Shown: positions 6,796 to 14,435 of the stretch, piece by piece
Layout: every line of letters starts with the position of its first letter
How positions within the stretch are numbered: the first letter of the stretch is position 1
Assembly (NCBI GenBank): GCA_031400955.1
Contig: JANNQW010000352.1
Location: forward strand, 1 to 14,641
Direction of reading: 5' to 3'
Source: VFKE01 sp031400955
GTDB lineage: Bacteria; Verrucomicrobiota; Verrucomicrobiia; Verrucomicrobiales; Verrucomicrobiaceae
DNA: 14,641 nt
Notes under the pieces: generated by a model
The model's database searches: none
Told to the model about the DNA's origin: nothing
The model's input: only the letters and a program-made list of their open reading frames with translations
Program-made: the position numbers and the translations under genes

Positions 6796-7006
6796 GGACT
6801 GAGGCTGTCGCTCAATTATTAACAGACGCAAATAAAAAAATGTGAGCCGGCACGTGGGAGCATTGCTGTTATCTATATTTTTCCTCTGCGAAAGTGAGGA
6901 AATGCTTGCGTGCAAAACTATTTTGCACCAAAAATAAACACTTCGCGCGTTGTGCGGTCAAATTCCGCTCACCCTCCCACACCACATCAAACTGAACTGA
7001 AACTCT
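6796..7006. promoter_or_regulatory. Divergent control region between permease and SEL1 gene
   Basis: This 211-bp interval separates the two divergent starts and holds no convincing gene. It is mixed, with AT-rich patches (6833-6842, 6868-6882, 6911-6940). An inverted repeat with 8-bp arms lies at 6910-6928. I found no strong -35/-10 pair in either direction: on the plus strand TTGCGT (6906) and AAAAAT (6930) are 18 nt apart but poor matches. The 30 nt before the SEL1 ATG have no Shine-Dalgarno sequence. Confidence 0.45.
6910..6928. promoter_or_regulatory. Perfect inverted repeat, candidate operator
   Basis: GTGCAAAA-CTA-TTTTGCAC has two perfect 8-bp arms around a 3-bp centre, the size of a site for a dimeric regulator. 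It is not followed by a T-run on either strand, so it does not look like a terminator. It lies 79 bp before the SEL1 gene start and 115 bp before the permease start, so it could control either or both. No regulator gene is adjacent. Confidence 0.45.
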
Positions 7007-8809
7007 ATGTTGCAAAATCTCATCGCCATCAAACTGGCAGTCATGGCATCCGCTCTTGGTCTTAATACTGCAGAATGGAGCAATCCCTCCGACGGCATGA
7101 AAGCCCAGGTGCAGAAACTTGAAAACGCCATCAAGCTCGTAGGCAAGCAGGAGAAAGCCGATGAGATGCAGAAAGATCTCAACGATGCCTCCGAGGAAAT
7201 CAAGAAACTGGCGGACGCCGGTGACAAGGATGCGCAGTTCGCCATGGGTCTCCTTCTGAGCAACCAGCAAGGGCAGATGGAAAAGGTCGTGGAATACTAT
7301 ACCGCCGCTTCGAAGCAAAATCAGCTCCAGGCGATGAACAATCTGGGCTATATCATCGCCGCGTCCTCGCGCGAACCGGAAAAACAGAAGGAAGGCGTTG
7401 CACTGATAAAGAAAGCTTCTGATGGCGGGCTCAATGCCGCCCGTCGCAACATGGCGACAATCTATCTCAACGCTATGGCCGGTGAAAACCGTGATGCCAA
7501 CGCTGCGGAAAAGCTTCTGCTCACCGCAGCCGATTCTGGTGATGCCGACGCCACCTACATGCTCAGCCAGCTTTATCTTGGTGCTGGCGGCCCGGAAAAG
7601 CAGAATGACGGGAAAGGCTTTGAGTTGCTCAAGAAGGCCGCCAAGGATGGCAACGCCAATGCGCTTGATACAATGGGCACCCTCTACCTGCAAGGCGGCA
7701 CCGTCGGCGGGAAGGCCGACTCCAAGGGTGTGAAGGTTGGCGCGATCAAGGTAGAACAAGATCCGAAAGCTGCCGTGAAACAATTCGAAGAATTGGCCAA
7801 AGCCAACAATCCAGTGGGCTTGCGCAAAATGGGCGGAGTCTATGAGCAGGGCATCGAAGGTGTGGTAACAAAAGACTTCAAGCTGGCCTTGGAGAATTAT
7901 GCGAAAGCAGCACAGGGCAATGACGCCCTCGCGCAATTCCGCCTGGGTTCCATGCATGACACCGGCGTGCAGCTTGATCCGAAGAGCGACAAAATAGAAA
8001 TCGCACCCAACGCAGCCATGGCCCTAAGTTATTACAAGCTGGCCGCGCAAAACAACATGGCCATTGCCAGTTACAATGTCGGCATCTTTTATGAGCAGGG
8101 TCGCGGGGTTGACAAGGACATTCAAAAAGCCTTCGCTTTCTACATGCAGGCTGCGCAGGCAGGCGTGAATGTGGCCATGCAAAAAATTGGCGATAGTTAC
8201 CTTAATGGTGTCGGCACAATCAAGGATCCCGTCGCCGCTGCCGGTTGGTATGCTCGCAGCGCCAACGCCGGACTTCCAGAAGGCTGGCTCAGGTATGGTG
8301 TGGTGATTGAATCTGGTCTCGTGGACAAAGAAAGTCCATTCTACGCCGCAGCCGAGTGTTATAAAAACGCTTACCGTGGTGCAGCGGTTCTCAATGCTGC
8401 CGCCAAAGAGGCCACTCCTCCACGCGATGCATCCCAGTCCGATGCCATCGGCCTTGAGGCTTATCTCCGCCTCGGAGCCCTTCACGCTCGTGGTGTATTT
8501 GTTCCGAAAGGAGAAGCACCGAAGCCAGAGTGGCAGCGCGCCTACACGTTCTTCAAAATGGCTGATGACATCGCCCCTGGAAAAAATAAGATTGTCGCGG
8601 ACGCGCTTGCTCAGGCCGAGAAGATTATCAATGCTGAGCAGAAGAAGATTGCCGAAGCTCAGGTCAAGACGACGAATGATGAAATCGCCACCTACGTCAA
8701 AGAAGTGAAGGCCAAGGCTGGCGCGGCAGAAGGTGCGCCAACGGCCACGGCCGTCCGCCCAACAACCGGCTCCAGCAGTGGGACGAAGCCGAAGCCAAAG
8801 CAGAAATAG
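7007..8809 (+). CDS. SEL1-repeat (TPR-like) protein
   Basis: The 600-residue product consists mainly of SEL1-like helical repeats (about residues 62-435), seen as recurring blocks such as ADAGDKDAQFAMGLLL, AAQNNMAIASYNVGIFYEQGRGV and AAQAGVNVAMQKIGDSYLNGVGT. There are roughly nine or ten, some separated by charged loops. The first 22 residues are weakly signal-like (AVMASALGLNTA), so export is possible but uncertain. A further degenerate repeat region follows (about 480-525), then a helical Lys/Glu/Ala stretch (530-570) and a low-complexity Thr/Ser/Lys/Pro tail. SEL1 repeats bind other proteins; the partner is unknown. ATG at 7007 is the first in-frame start and lacks a Shine-Dalgarno sequence. 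The gene is alone in its unit, with a terminator just after it. Confidence 0.85.
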   Translation: MLQNLIAIKLAVMASALGLNTAEWSNPSDGMKAQVQKLENAIKLVGKQEKADEMQKDLNDASEEIKKLADAGDKDAQFAMGLLLSNQQGQMEKVVEYYTAASKQNQLQAMNNLGYIIAASSREPEKQKEGVALIKKASDGGLNAARRNMATIYLNAMAGENRDANAAEKLLLTAADSGDADATYMLSQLYLGAGGPEKQNDGKGFELLKKAAKDGNANALDTMGTLYLQGGTVGGKADSKGVKVGAIKVEQDPKAAVKQFEELAKANNPVGLRKMGGVYEQGIEGVVTKDFKLALENYAKAAQGNDALAQFRLGSMHDTGVQLDPKSDKIEIAPNAAMALSYYKLAAQNNMAIASYNVGIFYEQGRGVDKDIQKAFAFYMQAAQAGVNVAMQKIGDSYLNGVGTIKDPVAAAGWYARSANAGLPEGWLRYGVVIESGLVDKESPFYAAAECYKNAYRGAAVLNAAAKEATPPRDASQSDAIGLEAYLRLGALHARGVFVPKGEAPKPEWQRAYTFFKMADDIAPGKNKIVADALAQAEKIINAEQKKIAEAQVKTTNDEIATYVKEVKAKAGAAEGAPTATAVRPTTGSSSGTKPKPKQK

Positions 8810-8831
8810 TCATCGCACCATCATTTTTTGC

Positions 8832-8867
8832 AAAGGCCCGTCCAGCGTAAGCAGGGCGGGCTTTTTG
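8832..8867 (+). terminator. Intrinsic terminator after SEL1 gene
   Basis: GCCCGTCC (8836-8843) pairs with GGGCGGGC (8854-8861) around a 10-nt loop, with one G-T wobble, and the stem extends outward through A-T pairs into the T-run at 8862-8866. It starts 22 nt after the SEL1 stop codon. Stem, loop and T-tail are all of classic form. Confidence 0.85.
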
Positions 8868-8889
8868 TATTCATGCGGGGAGAAATTGC

Positions 8890-8917
8890 TTGTCACTACG
8901 TCAGCCGTGGCTATTCT
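8890..8917 (+). promoter_or_regulatory. Probable tRNA-Ala promoter
   Basis: TTGTCA (8890-8895, 5/6) and TATTCT (8912-8917, 4/6) lie 16 nt apart and would start transcription about 14 nt before the tRNA. Position is right and no other pair in this gap is better, but the -10 is only fair. Confidence 0.4.
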
Positions 8918-8937
8918 TCACACTCCCAAAACTCACG

Positions 8938-9013
8938 GGGGCATTAGCTCAGCTGGTAGAGCGCCTGCATGGCATGCAGGAGGTCAGCGGTTCGAACCCG
9001 CTATGCTCCACCA
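8938..9013 (+). tRNA. tRNA-Ala, anticodon GGC
   Basis: A complete 76-nt cloverleaf. Acceptor GGGGCAT pairs with ATGCTCC (one G-T). The D arm is GCTC…GAGC. The anticodon stem is CCTGC/GCAGG around loop ATGGCAT, with anticodon GGC at 8971-8973. The T arm includes GGTTCGAACC. The discriminator is A, and the 3' CCA is encoded (9011-9013). It reads alanine codon GCC. Confidence 0.97.
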
Positions 9014-9149
9014 CAGCAATTCCAGAAAGATTCGAGGGTTGAAATGATTCCGGGAAGATCAATGATCACGCTTGCGGTCAGGCTGCAAAGATTGGGCTCT
9101 TCATTGCTGCGCAATTCTTCCAGCATTCCAATTTCCACAATTGGGAAAA

Positions 9150-9224
9150 TGGAGCGGGTGACGCGATTCGAACGCGCGACATCTTCGTTGGCAACGAAGT
9201 GCTCTACCACTGAGCTACACCCGC
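9150..9224 (-). tRNA. tRNA-Gly, anticodon GCC
   Basis: A complete 75-nt cloverleaf on the minus strand. Acceptor GCGGGTG pairs perfectly with CACCCGC. The D arm is GCTC…GAGC. The anticodon stem is CTTCG/CGAAG around loop TTGCCAA, with anticodon GCC (complement at 9190-9192). The T loop is GTTCGAATC, the discriminator is T, and CCA is encoded. It reads glycine codon GGC. It converges on tRNA-Ala with 136 bp between them; that gap holds no gene I can support. Confidence 0.97.
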
Positions 9225-9310
9225 AAAAACAGGTGCGGAGACATTGAAGGAGATGCGTCGTCTTTCAAGTCGAAAGTGGCGAAAACTTTGCTAGAGTCAA
9301 TGTCCTCCTC

Positions 9311-10111
9311 ATGAACAAGCTCGACGAAATTATTGCTCACAAGCACACGGAACTCCAGCGCCTGCTGCCGCGTGCGGAAAAACTGCGCATGGCCGCCGCC
9401 GCCCGGAACGATTTCAGATCGCTGGCGGATGCCCTGCGGGCCGATATGTCGAAGCTCGGTCTCATTGCTGAAATTAAGAAAGCTTCGCCATCTGCAGGCG
9501 TGATCCAGCCTGATTTCGATTACCTCACCATCGCCCGCGCTTATGAAAAGGGCGGAGCGAGTGCCATCTCTGTCCTCACGGATGAAAAGTATTTTCAAGG
9601 CAGTCTCGAGTATCTGACTACAATCCGCGCAGAAGTCGGTGTACCAGTCCTGCGCAAGGACTTCATCATTCACGAGGCTCAGATTTTCGAGGCAGCCGTG
9701 GCCGGAGCGGATGCCATCCTGCTCATCGTTGCGGCGCTGGACCAGTCCACCCTGGAGCACCTGCTGGCTGTTGCACACGGCTTGCAACTCGATGTGCTGA
9801 TGGAAGTGCATGACCTCCGGGAGCTCGACCGTGCCCTTGAGACCGATGTGCGCATTATCGGGATCAATAACCGCAATCTAAAGTCGTTCGCGGTGGATCT
9901 TGCGGCCACGGAGGCACTAATTGAGGAGGTTCCAGATGACATTATTCTCGTCAGCGAGAGCGGCATCAAGTCGGTGGACGATGCTCGTCGTCTTGCCGCC
10001 GGGGGTGTCGATGCCCTGCTGGTGGGGGAGATGCTGATGCGCAGCGGTAATCCTGTCCAGTGCGTGCGTGAGTTGATGGTGGAAAAAATGAATGCGAGCT
10101 TTGAGGAATGA
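9311..10111 (+). CDS. trpC: Indole-3-glycerol phosphate synthase
   Basis: TrpC closes the indole ring of tryptophan, turning CdRP into indole-3-glycerol phosphate with loss of CO2 and water. The 266-residue product is a single TIM barrel of normal length. The active-site signatures are all present: E54 and K56 in IAEIKKASPSAG, VLTDEKYFQGS at 88-98, K116 in VLRKDFI, E165 in LMEVHD, N186 in IGINNRNL and the phosphate-binding SESGI at 215-219. It stands alone, without other trp genes or a fused trpF. The ATG is preceded by CCTCCTC, the opposite of a Shine-Dalgarno sequence. The gene ends 7 bp from the stop of the convergent AlgJ-like gene, with no visible terminator between. Confidence 0.97.
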   Translation: MNKLDEIIAHKHTELQRLLPRAEKLRMAAAARNDFRSLADALRADMSKLGLIAEIKKASPSAGVIQPDFDYLTIARAYEKGGASAISVLTDEKYFQGSLEYLTTIRAEVGVPVLRKDFIIHEAQIFEAAVAGADAILLIVAALDQSTLEHLLAVAHGLQLDVLMEVHDLRELDRALETDVRIIGINNRNLKSFAVDLAATEALIEEVPDDIILVSESGIKSVDDARRLAAGGVDALLVGEMLMRSGNPVQCVRELMVEKMNASFEE

Positions 10112-10118
10112 ATTTCTG

Positions 10119-11837
10119 CTAGGGTGCCAGATCCATCTTCTCGACAAACCACCGCGTGGCGTCATAGGCGGTGCTGTCATCCTGGAGATTGATGCTCTGC
10201 AATTCCTTTTTCGATTCCCAAGGCACTAGAGTGAGCCGGTAGCGACGGCCTGGGATGGATGACGCAGTGGGCTGCATCTGCTTGTTCTTGAAAGTCCATT
10301 GCACGCCGAGCACTTGTTTCGCGTCGAGCGTCCCCTCTTTAACATTCTCTACATCATAGAGCGCGGTGTGCAGCGCATCGCGATAGGGCGATCCATTCGG
10401 GTCCTGGTTCTTGGATTTCTCCACGAGTTTTGCCTCGATCACAATCCTGGCCTCGGAGGAAATGACTGGTTCCGTCGCAGTTTCACCACGTTTTGGATTG
10501 AACGCGACATCAGCCCATTCGATGCCAGCAGCGCGTGCGGCGCTTCTCGACAGCAACAGATCGCGCGCGGCAATCACCCAGATCACGAGCTTCTTGGCAC
10601 GCACTTCGTCGTCGGGGCGTGCCGCGAGGGCTTTGCGAACGCCAGTGGATCCCTTGCCGTTCATGGCGATGACGTCGAGCGGTTGCTGCAAGCGCAGGGC
10701 CAGAGTCTGGGCGAATCCGGCGCTGATATTATCTTCTGGCTTCGCGGGATTCTCAAACCCCAGTGATGGATCATCAAACACGTTCACAAAGCTGTCGCCC
10801 AGCAGCACAATAGGCGAGTCCCGATCTTCAGTGCTCTCGCCGATGACCTGAAGTAATACCTGCTCGCTTGCAAAGCTTGGTCCGGGATTTTCGAGATCGA
10901 GGAGTTTTACGAGATCGCCGATACTTTCGCGTTGCACGCTATCCACAGCCTTGATCATGTTGAATCGCAGATGCACGGCCTGAGGGAAATTCATCTTCAC
11001 ATGTGCGGCGACTTTTTCGGCTGAGAATCGCATCGCTTCCGGGGTCCAGTGCGTGTCCTGCCTCAGGAATACCTCTGTTAGTTCCCTGGCCTGGGTTTGC
11101 GCCTGAGTCACAGCGGTTTTGTCTTTGGGATCGGGAGCGCGTTCAAAAACGTGTCGGCGCTGTCCGCGCAGTCTGGCGAAGTTGGCCGTGAGATCCAGCA
11201 CGTCGATTCCGTTCGATCTCAGAGAGGTGTAAAATGCACCTGCTTCAGGATGCGTCATCCATTCATACTGGATGTCACCCGTCACCAGCTCCGGATAGAT
11301 CATGGGCTTAAGCGGCACGGGAACAAGGAGCAATGAGATGCCCCGCTCCTTGAGTTGTGCGGCGAACTTGATGATCACATTTTTCGCCAGTGGAAGTTTC
11401 GCGAGATCAGGATCCTTCATCACACTGAAGGGCTCCTCCTTGAGCGGGCCGTAGCCCGTGAGCGCGTTGAGATCAGGCTGGTAGAACAACATGCCATTGT
11501 AGCCGATGAAAATCTTACTGTTGCCCTGTTGCGCATCGTGAGTCAGCCAAGCTTGCACCGTCTGTCGCAGGGCGACAGCGTAGCCTGCATGATCGAGTGT
11601 TTTCTCAACAGCGTGGAGATGTTCGATGAGCGGTCCGTGCGATGGGCGCCATGACATCAATCTTGCGACAGGAGTCGCATTCCACTTTCCCTTTGCGGCC
11701 TGGGCGATGTGCTCCCAGAGCGGCGGTATCCACAGCACGGCCATGAAGACGACGGCGAACACCCAGGCTGCGCGGTGATTGATGGCAAACTGCGCTTTGC
11801 AGCGTTCTTCCGCGTAGGGGTTGTGCATCTGGGACAT
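10119..11837 (-). CDS. AlgJ/AlgX-like SGNH O-acetyltransferase-type protein
   Basis: The 572-residue product begins with one membrane segment (about 23-41), so the rest should be periplasmic or extracytoplasmic. Its SGNH-type domain (about 105-430) shows GYNGMLFYQPD at 112-122, the DTHW motif at 261-264 (acid D261, base H263) and GDSF at 347-350 with S349 as nucleophile. These are the catalytic residues of AlgJ/AlgX proteins, which put acetyl groups on an exported polysaccharide. Residues from about 435 to 572 form a polar extension I do not recognise. It follows the MBOAT gene by 31 nt on the same strand, the standard partner order. Start: MSQMHNPYAEERC at 11837, because upstream in-frame codons lie in the MBOAT gene; M4 is an alternative. 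The polymer is unknown: no glycosyltransferase or alginate gene is nearby. Confidence 0.87.
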   Translation of the reverse strand: MSQMHNPYAEERCKAQFAINHRAAWVFAVVFMAVLWIPPLWEHIAQAAKGKWNATPVARLMSWRPSHGPLIEHLHAVEKTLDHAGYAVALRQTVQAWLTHDAQQGNSKIFIGYNGMLFYQPDLNALTGYGPLKEEPFSVMKDPDLAKLPLAKNVIIKFAAQLKERGISLLLVPVPLKPMIYPELVTGDIQYEWMTHPEAGAFYTSLRSNGIDVLDLTANFARLRGQRRHVFERAPDPKDKTAVTQAQTQARELTEVFLRQDTHWTPEAMRFSAEKVAAHVKMNFPQAVHLRFNMIKAVDSVQRESIGDLVKLLDLENPGPSFASEQVLLQVIGESTEDRDSPIVLLGDSFVNVFDDPSLGFENPAKPEDNISAGFAQTLALRLQQPLDVIAMNGKGSTGVRKALAARPDDEVRAKKLVIWVIAARDLLLSRSAARAAGIEWADVAFNPKRGETATEPVISSEARIVIEAKLVEKSKNQDPNGSPYRDALHTALYDVENVKEGTLDAKQVLGVQWTFKNKQMQPTASSIPGRRYRLTLVPWESKKELQSINLQDDSTAYDATRWFVEKMDLAP

Positions 11838-11841
11838 CTGA

Positions 11842-11861
11842 AGAAAGGATGAAGGATGAAA
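11842..11861 (-). repeat. 20-bp pyrimidine element, copy 2 (algI-algJ spacer)
   Basis: On the coding strand it reads TTTCATCCTTCATCCTTTCT, differing from copy 1 (3573-3592) at one position only. It starts 7 nt after the MBOAT stop codon and ends 4 nt before the AlgJ-like ATG. The flanking bases are unrelated to those of copy 1 except for short shared CAG/TCA bases before the start. Confidence 0.6.
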
Positions 11862-11868
11862 TGCTTTT

Positions 11869-13296
11869 TTAGAACTGAAAGTAAAGGAACGGGCTGTGGC
11901 CGCGGGCGAACAGCATCGCAATGGCGGCGATGAACAGAATCAGGCCGAGCAGCGCCTTCCACAAGGTGAAGCGGTGGAGGATGGTTTGCGTGTTGGGCAT
12001 AAACCAGACGACGATGGCTCCAATGAAAAGCTGGAGCATGTTGAAGCCGCTGGTGAGTTCGCTCTGCAGGAGCAATGCCGTCGGCTGCAGAGCGCCGCCG
12101 CCGAACATCACGCCCAGAAAGCGCAGGGCGGCACTGAAATTTTCCGCGCGAAAGAAAACCCAGGTGATGAGCAGGATGAAGAAGGTGAAGGCGACGCGCA
12201 GGCCGTGCGGCGCGCGCGCGTAGAGAGAGTTTTTTCCCATCAATCGTTCCAGGGCCAGCATGCCCCCGTGGATCGCACCCCAGATGACGAAGGTCCATTG
12301 CGCGCCGTGCCAGAGGCCGCCGATGAGCATGGTCAACATCAGATTCACATAGGTGCGCGCGCTGCCCTTGCGGTTTCCGCCCAGCGGGATGTAGAGATAG
12401 TCGCGCAGGAAGGTGGAGAGTGAGATGTGCCAGCGCCGCCAGAAATCCGTGATGCTCACGCTCTTGTATGGCGAGGCGAAGTTCTCGACAAAATAAAAGC
12501 CCAGCATGCGCGCCAGTCCGACGGCGATGTCGGAGTAGGCGGAGAAGTCGAAGTAGATCTGGAACGCATACGCCGTGACGCCGATCCATGCCGTGATGGT
12601 GGTGAGCGAGCCAGCGCCCGCACCGAAAGCGCCGTCGGCGATGGCCCCCATGGGATCGGCCAGCAGGATTTTTTTGGACAAGCCAAACCCGAAGCGTGTC
12701 AGGCCGAGCGCGAAGCCTTCGACCGTGTCCACCCGGTGGCGCATCTGCTCCGCGATGATACCGTAGCGCACGATGGGTCCCGCCACGAGGTGGGGGAAGA
12801 GCGAAACGAAGCAGGCGAAGTCGAGATAGGAATCAGCCGGTTTCGCATGACCGCGGTAGATGTCGATGCAATAACTCAGGCTCTGGAAGATGTAGAATGA
12901 GATGCCGACTGGCAGCACGATATTGTGAAAGAACACCGGCACCGGAATCTGGCCCCAGGATGCCCAGTTGGAAATGCCCTGCGCGGAATCGATGGCGAAA
13001 GCGGTGTATTTGAAGAAGGCTAGCACCGCGAGGTTCGAGGTCACGGAGAGGACGACGCCGAGTTTTCGCCGGCGTTGATTGTCGCCCGCGTTGACGATCA
13101 TCTTGCCGAGGTTGTAGTCCACGGCGGTGGTTCCCAGCATGAGCAGGGTGAACCAAGGGTTCCACCAGCCATAAAAGATGTAGCCGCAGACCGTGAGAAA
13201 CGAGTGCCGCACCACATTCTGCTTCGGCAGCAGGTGGTAGATGGTCACCACCAGCGGCAGGAAATAGAAGATGAAAATGTTCGAGCTGAATACCAT
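11869..13296 (-). CDS. MBOAT-family membrane O-acyltransferase, AlgI-like
   Basis: AlgI-type proteins carry an acetyl group from the cytoplasm across the inner membrane to a periplasmic transferase that modifies a polysaccharide. The 475-residue polytopic protein has the family hallmarks: MVFSSNIFIFYFLP at the N-terminus (…FSS..F.F.FLP), the FFKY region at 94-97, LPVGISFYIFQSLSYCIDIYRG at 128-149, LFPHLVAGPI at 166-175, DFWRRWHISLSTFLRDYLYIPLGG at 284-307 with H290, and LIGGLWHGAQWTFVIWG at 324-340 with the catalytic H330. Length and membrane pattern match AlgI. ATG at 13296 gives the standard N-terminus; no Shine-Dalgarno sequence precedes it, but TTAACA lies about 34 nt upstream. The AlgJ-like gene follows directly, so the pair forms an O-acetylation module. 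The acyl group and polymer are inferred, not shown. Confidence 0.94.
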   Translation of the reverse strand: MVFSSNIFIFYFLPLVVTIYHLLPKQNVVRHSFLTVCGYIFYGWWNPWFTLLMLGTTAVDYNLGKMIVNAGDNQRRRKLGVVLSVTSNLAVLAFFKYTAFAIDSAQGISNWASWGQIPVPVFFHNIVLPVGISFYIFQSLSYCIDIYRGHAKPADSYLDFACFVSLFPHLVAGPIVRYGIIAEQMRHRVDTVEGFALGLTRFGFGLSKKILLADPMGAIADGAFGAGAGSLTTITAWIGVTAYAFQIYFDFSAYSDIAVGLARMLGFYFVENFASPYKSVSITDFWRRWHISLSTFLRDYLYIPLGGNRKGSARTYVNLMLTMLIGGLWHGAQWTFVIWGAIHGGMLALERLMGKNSLYARAPHGLRVAFTFFILLITWVFFRAENFSAALRFLGVMFGGGALQPTALLLQSELTSGFNMLQLFIGAIVVWFMPNTQTILHRFTLWKALLGLILFIAAIAMLFARGHSPFLYFQF

Positions 13297-13424
13297 TCAG
13301 TAGAGTTGTGCTGGAGGCTGATTTTGTTAAACTCAGCGCAGTCGCAGTGAGCGGGGATTCCCTATATCATGGTGGTTCCGCGGTCAACGACACGACGCGA
13401 TGTCGGTCGTGCATGGCGGCTTTA
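13297..13424. other. Intergenic gap upstream of the MBOAT gene
   Basis: This 128-bp gap lies between the DUF456 stop and the MBOAT start, both on the minus strand. It must hold the end of one unit and probably the promoter of the next. A 6-bp hairpin, CACGAC/GTCGTG, lies near 13390-13412 but has no T-run. TTAACA on the minus strand lies about 34 nt before the MBOAT ATG with no clear -10 box. Confidence 0.3.
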
Positions 13425-13736
13425 CTACCAGAAAGCTCCAGCAAAAAAAACAGTCGCCATCGCGAGCCCGATGGCACGACGTGAGACCAAGCCCACACCT
13501 GTGCCGACTGCAGTTCCCAGTGTCGATTTAGCAGCCGGTTGAATCGGCTTTCTCGTAAAAATCATTTCAAATACAAAGCAGCCGGACAGCGGCCCGAAAA
13601 TCATACGCGGCAGCCCAATGAACAATCCGGCTAAAGCGCCAAGCATCACGCCGGCGATCAGTAATGAGATCGTCAGCAGCCAGATGCCGAGACCTGACCA
13701 GACTACAGCACCAACGAAGGAGTATACCACGCTCAT
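13425..13736 (-). CDS. Short DUF456-like membrane protein
   Basis: The 103-residue product is hydrophobic and glycine-rich. Residues from about 28 on, with GALAGLFIGLPRMIFGPLSG, a charged turn FTRKPIQPAAKS, then LGTAVGTGVGLVSRRAIGLAMATVFF, follow the C-terminal two thirds of DUF456 proteins (G.LGG..GLFFGLPG.L.GPFLGA…alraglG…). Full-length members are about 160 residues with an extra N-terminal membrane pair, which is missing here. Upstream the same frame reaches a stop inside the nitroreductase gene, so no longer version exists. Its ATG lies 1 nt after the nitroreductase stop (TGA-G-ATG), so translation is likely coupled. DUF456 function is unknown. The match is from memory of the family pattern and is moderate. 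Confidence 0.6.
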   Translation of the reverse strand: MSVVYSFVGAVVWSGLGIWLLTISLLIAGVMLGALAGLFIGLPRMIFGPLSGCFVFEMIFTRKPIQPAAKSTLGTAVGTGVGLVSRRAIGLAMATVFFAGAFW

Positions 13737-13737
13737 C

Positions 13738-14337
13738 TCATGATACCCAACGAGTCTTGTCGAGCACAGGATGCCTCGTTCCTGTGTTGGTCTTTAGTTC
13801 GTCTTTCGGCCATCCTAAGTAGAATAACCCCAGGCAGCGATCTTCCGTCCCAAGTCCAAGCGATCTGGCAAAGTCCCGTGTGTAAATCAGCGGCGGCGTG
13901 GACCAGTAAGCGGCCAGTCCGGCGGCTGTGGCACTGAGGAAAAAATTCTGCGCGGCACAGGCTGTGGCCTCTATTTCTTCAAGCTCTGGAATTTTTCCTG
14001 CGTGTCGTTTCATGCACCACGCGATCACGACTGGTGCCAGCAACGGGTTCTGCGACATCTTCTTAAGCTTCTCCTCGCGGAACTCTTCCACCGGCGTCGT
14101 CTCGCGGTATATCCTCTGCATCGTCTCCGACAGTGAGCTTCGAGCATCCCCTTGGAAAATGTGAAAACGCCACGGTTCCGTCAGCCCGTGAGTCGGCGCC
14201 CAGTTCGCATTCTCCAGCAAGGTCGTGATCAGATCGCGGTCCACCTCGCGCGCAGCATCCATGTCGAAGGGTTTGACTGAGCGGCGTTCGCGAATCAAAC
14301 GCGAGATAAAAACGAGAGGGGAATCAGAAGTGGGCAT
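13738..14337 (-). CDS. Nitroreductase family FMN oxidoreductase (YdjA-like)
   Basis: The 199-residue product is a small FMN-dependent oxidoreductase of the nitroreductase fold, usually a dimer using NAD(P)H; the natural substrate is unknown. Visible landmarks are the FMN phosphate-binding RERRSVKPF at 16-24, NWAPTHGLTEPWRFHIF at 45-61, the helix EATACAAQNFFLSATAAGLAAYWS at 123-146, and LGLFYLGWP at 169-177. The YWSTP and GLFYLG pattern is closer to YdjA than to NfsB. The frame is open 23 codons further upstream, but MPTSDSPLVFISRLIRERRSV at 14337 gives the usual spacing to the RRS motif. No Shine-Dalgarno sequence is present; a TATATA run sits just before the ATG. The DUF456-like gene follows after 1 nt. 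Confidence 0.88.
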   Translation of the reverse strand: MPTSDSPLVFISRLIRERRSVKPFDMDAAREVDRDLITTLLENANWAPTHGLTEPWRFHIFQGDARSSLSETMQRIYRETTPVEEFREEKLKKMSQNPLLAPVVIAWCMKRHAGKIPELEEIEATACAAQNFFLSATAAGLAAYWSTPPLIYTRDFARSLGLGTEDRCLGLFYLGWPKDELKTNTGTRHPVLDKTRWVS

Positions 14338-14399
14338 CGATATATATTGGGTATCGAGGTTCAGCAGAATACCTTCCCGCGCAAGAACCATGTGTGTTA

Positions 14400-14428
14400 T
14401 TGACAAGATGCGGGTCGTTTGGTGTGGT
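14400..14428 (+). promoter_or_regulatory. Promoter of zinc-ribbon gene, possibly leaderless
   Basis: A perfect -35 box TTGACA (14400-14405) is followed after 17 nt by TGTGGT (14423-14428), a poor -10 (3/6). The ATG at 14436 begins 8 nt after the end of this box, so transcription would start at or just before the start codon, the same geometry as at vapB. AGGA before the ATG is only 2 nt from it, too close for a normal ribosome site. Confidence 0.35.
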
Positions 14429-14435
14429 CAGGATC

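Noticed and set aside
6869..7957. Long minus-strand open frame (362 codons) opposite the SEL1 gene
   Set aside because: It lies antisense to a clear repeat protein, shows no recognisable motif and is Cys/His/Phe-rich as expected of a shadow frame.
9128..9146. Short CCAATT/AATTGG hairpin just downstream of tRNA-Gly
   Set aside because: AT-rich 6-bp stem with no T-run after it on the minus strand; too weak to call a terminator.
8938..9224. tRNA pair as an integration site for a mobile element
   Set aside because: No integrase, no repeat of a tRNA 3' end and no foreign-looking genes on either side.
11657..12589. Minus-strand frame of 310 codons overlapping the MBOAT and AlgJ-like genes
   Set aside because: Arg/His/Pro/Leu-rich out-of-frame translation of two well-supported genes.
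13390..13412. Hairpin CACGAC/GTCGTG after the DUF456 gene as a terminator
   Set aside because: Only 6 bp of stem, a 9-nt loop and no T-run on either strand.
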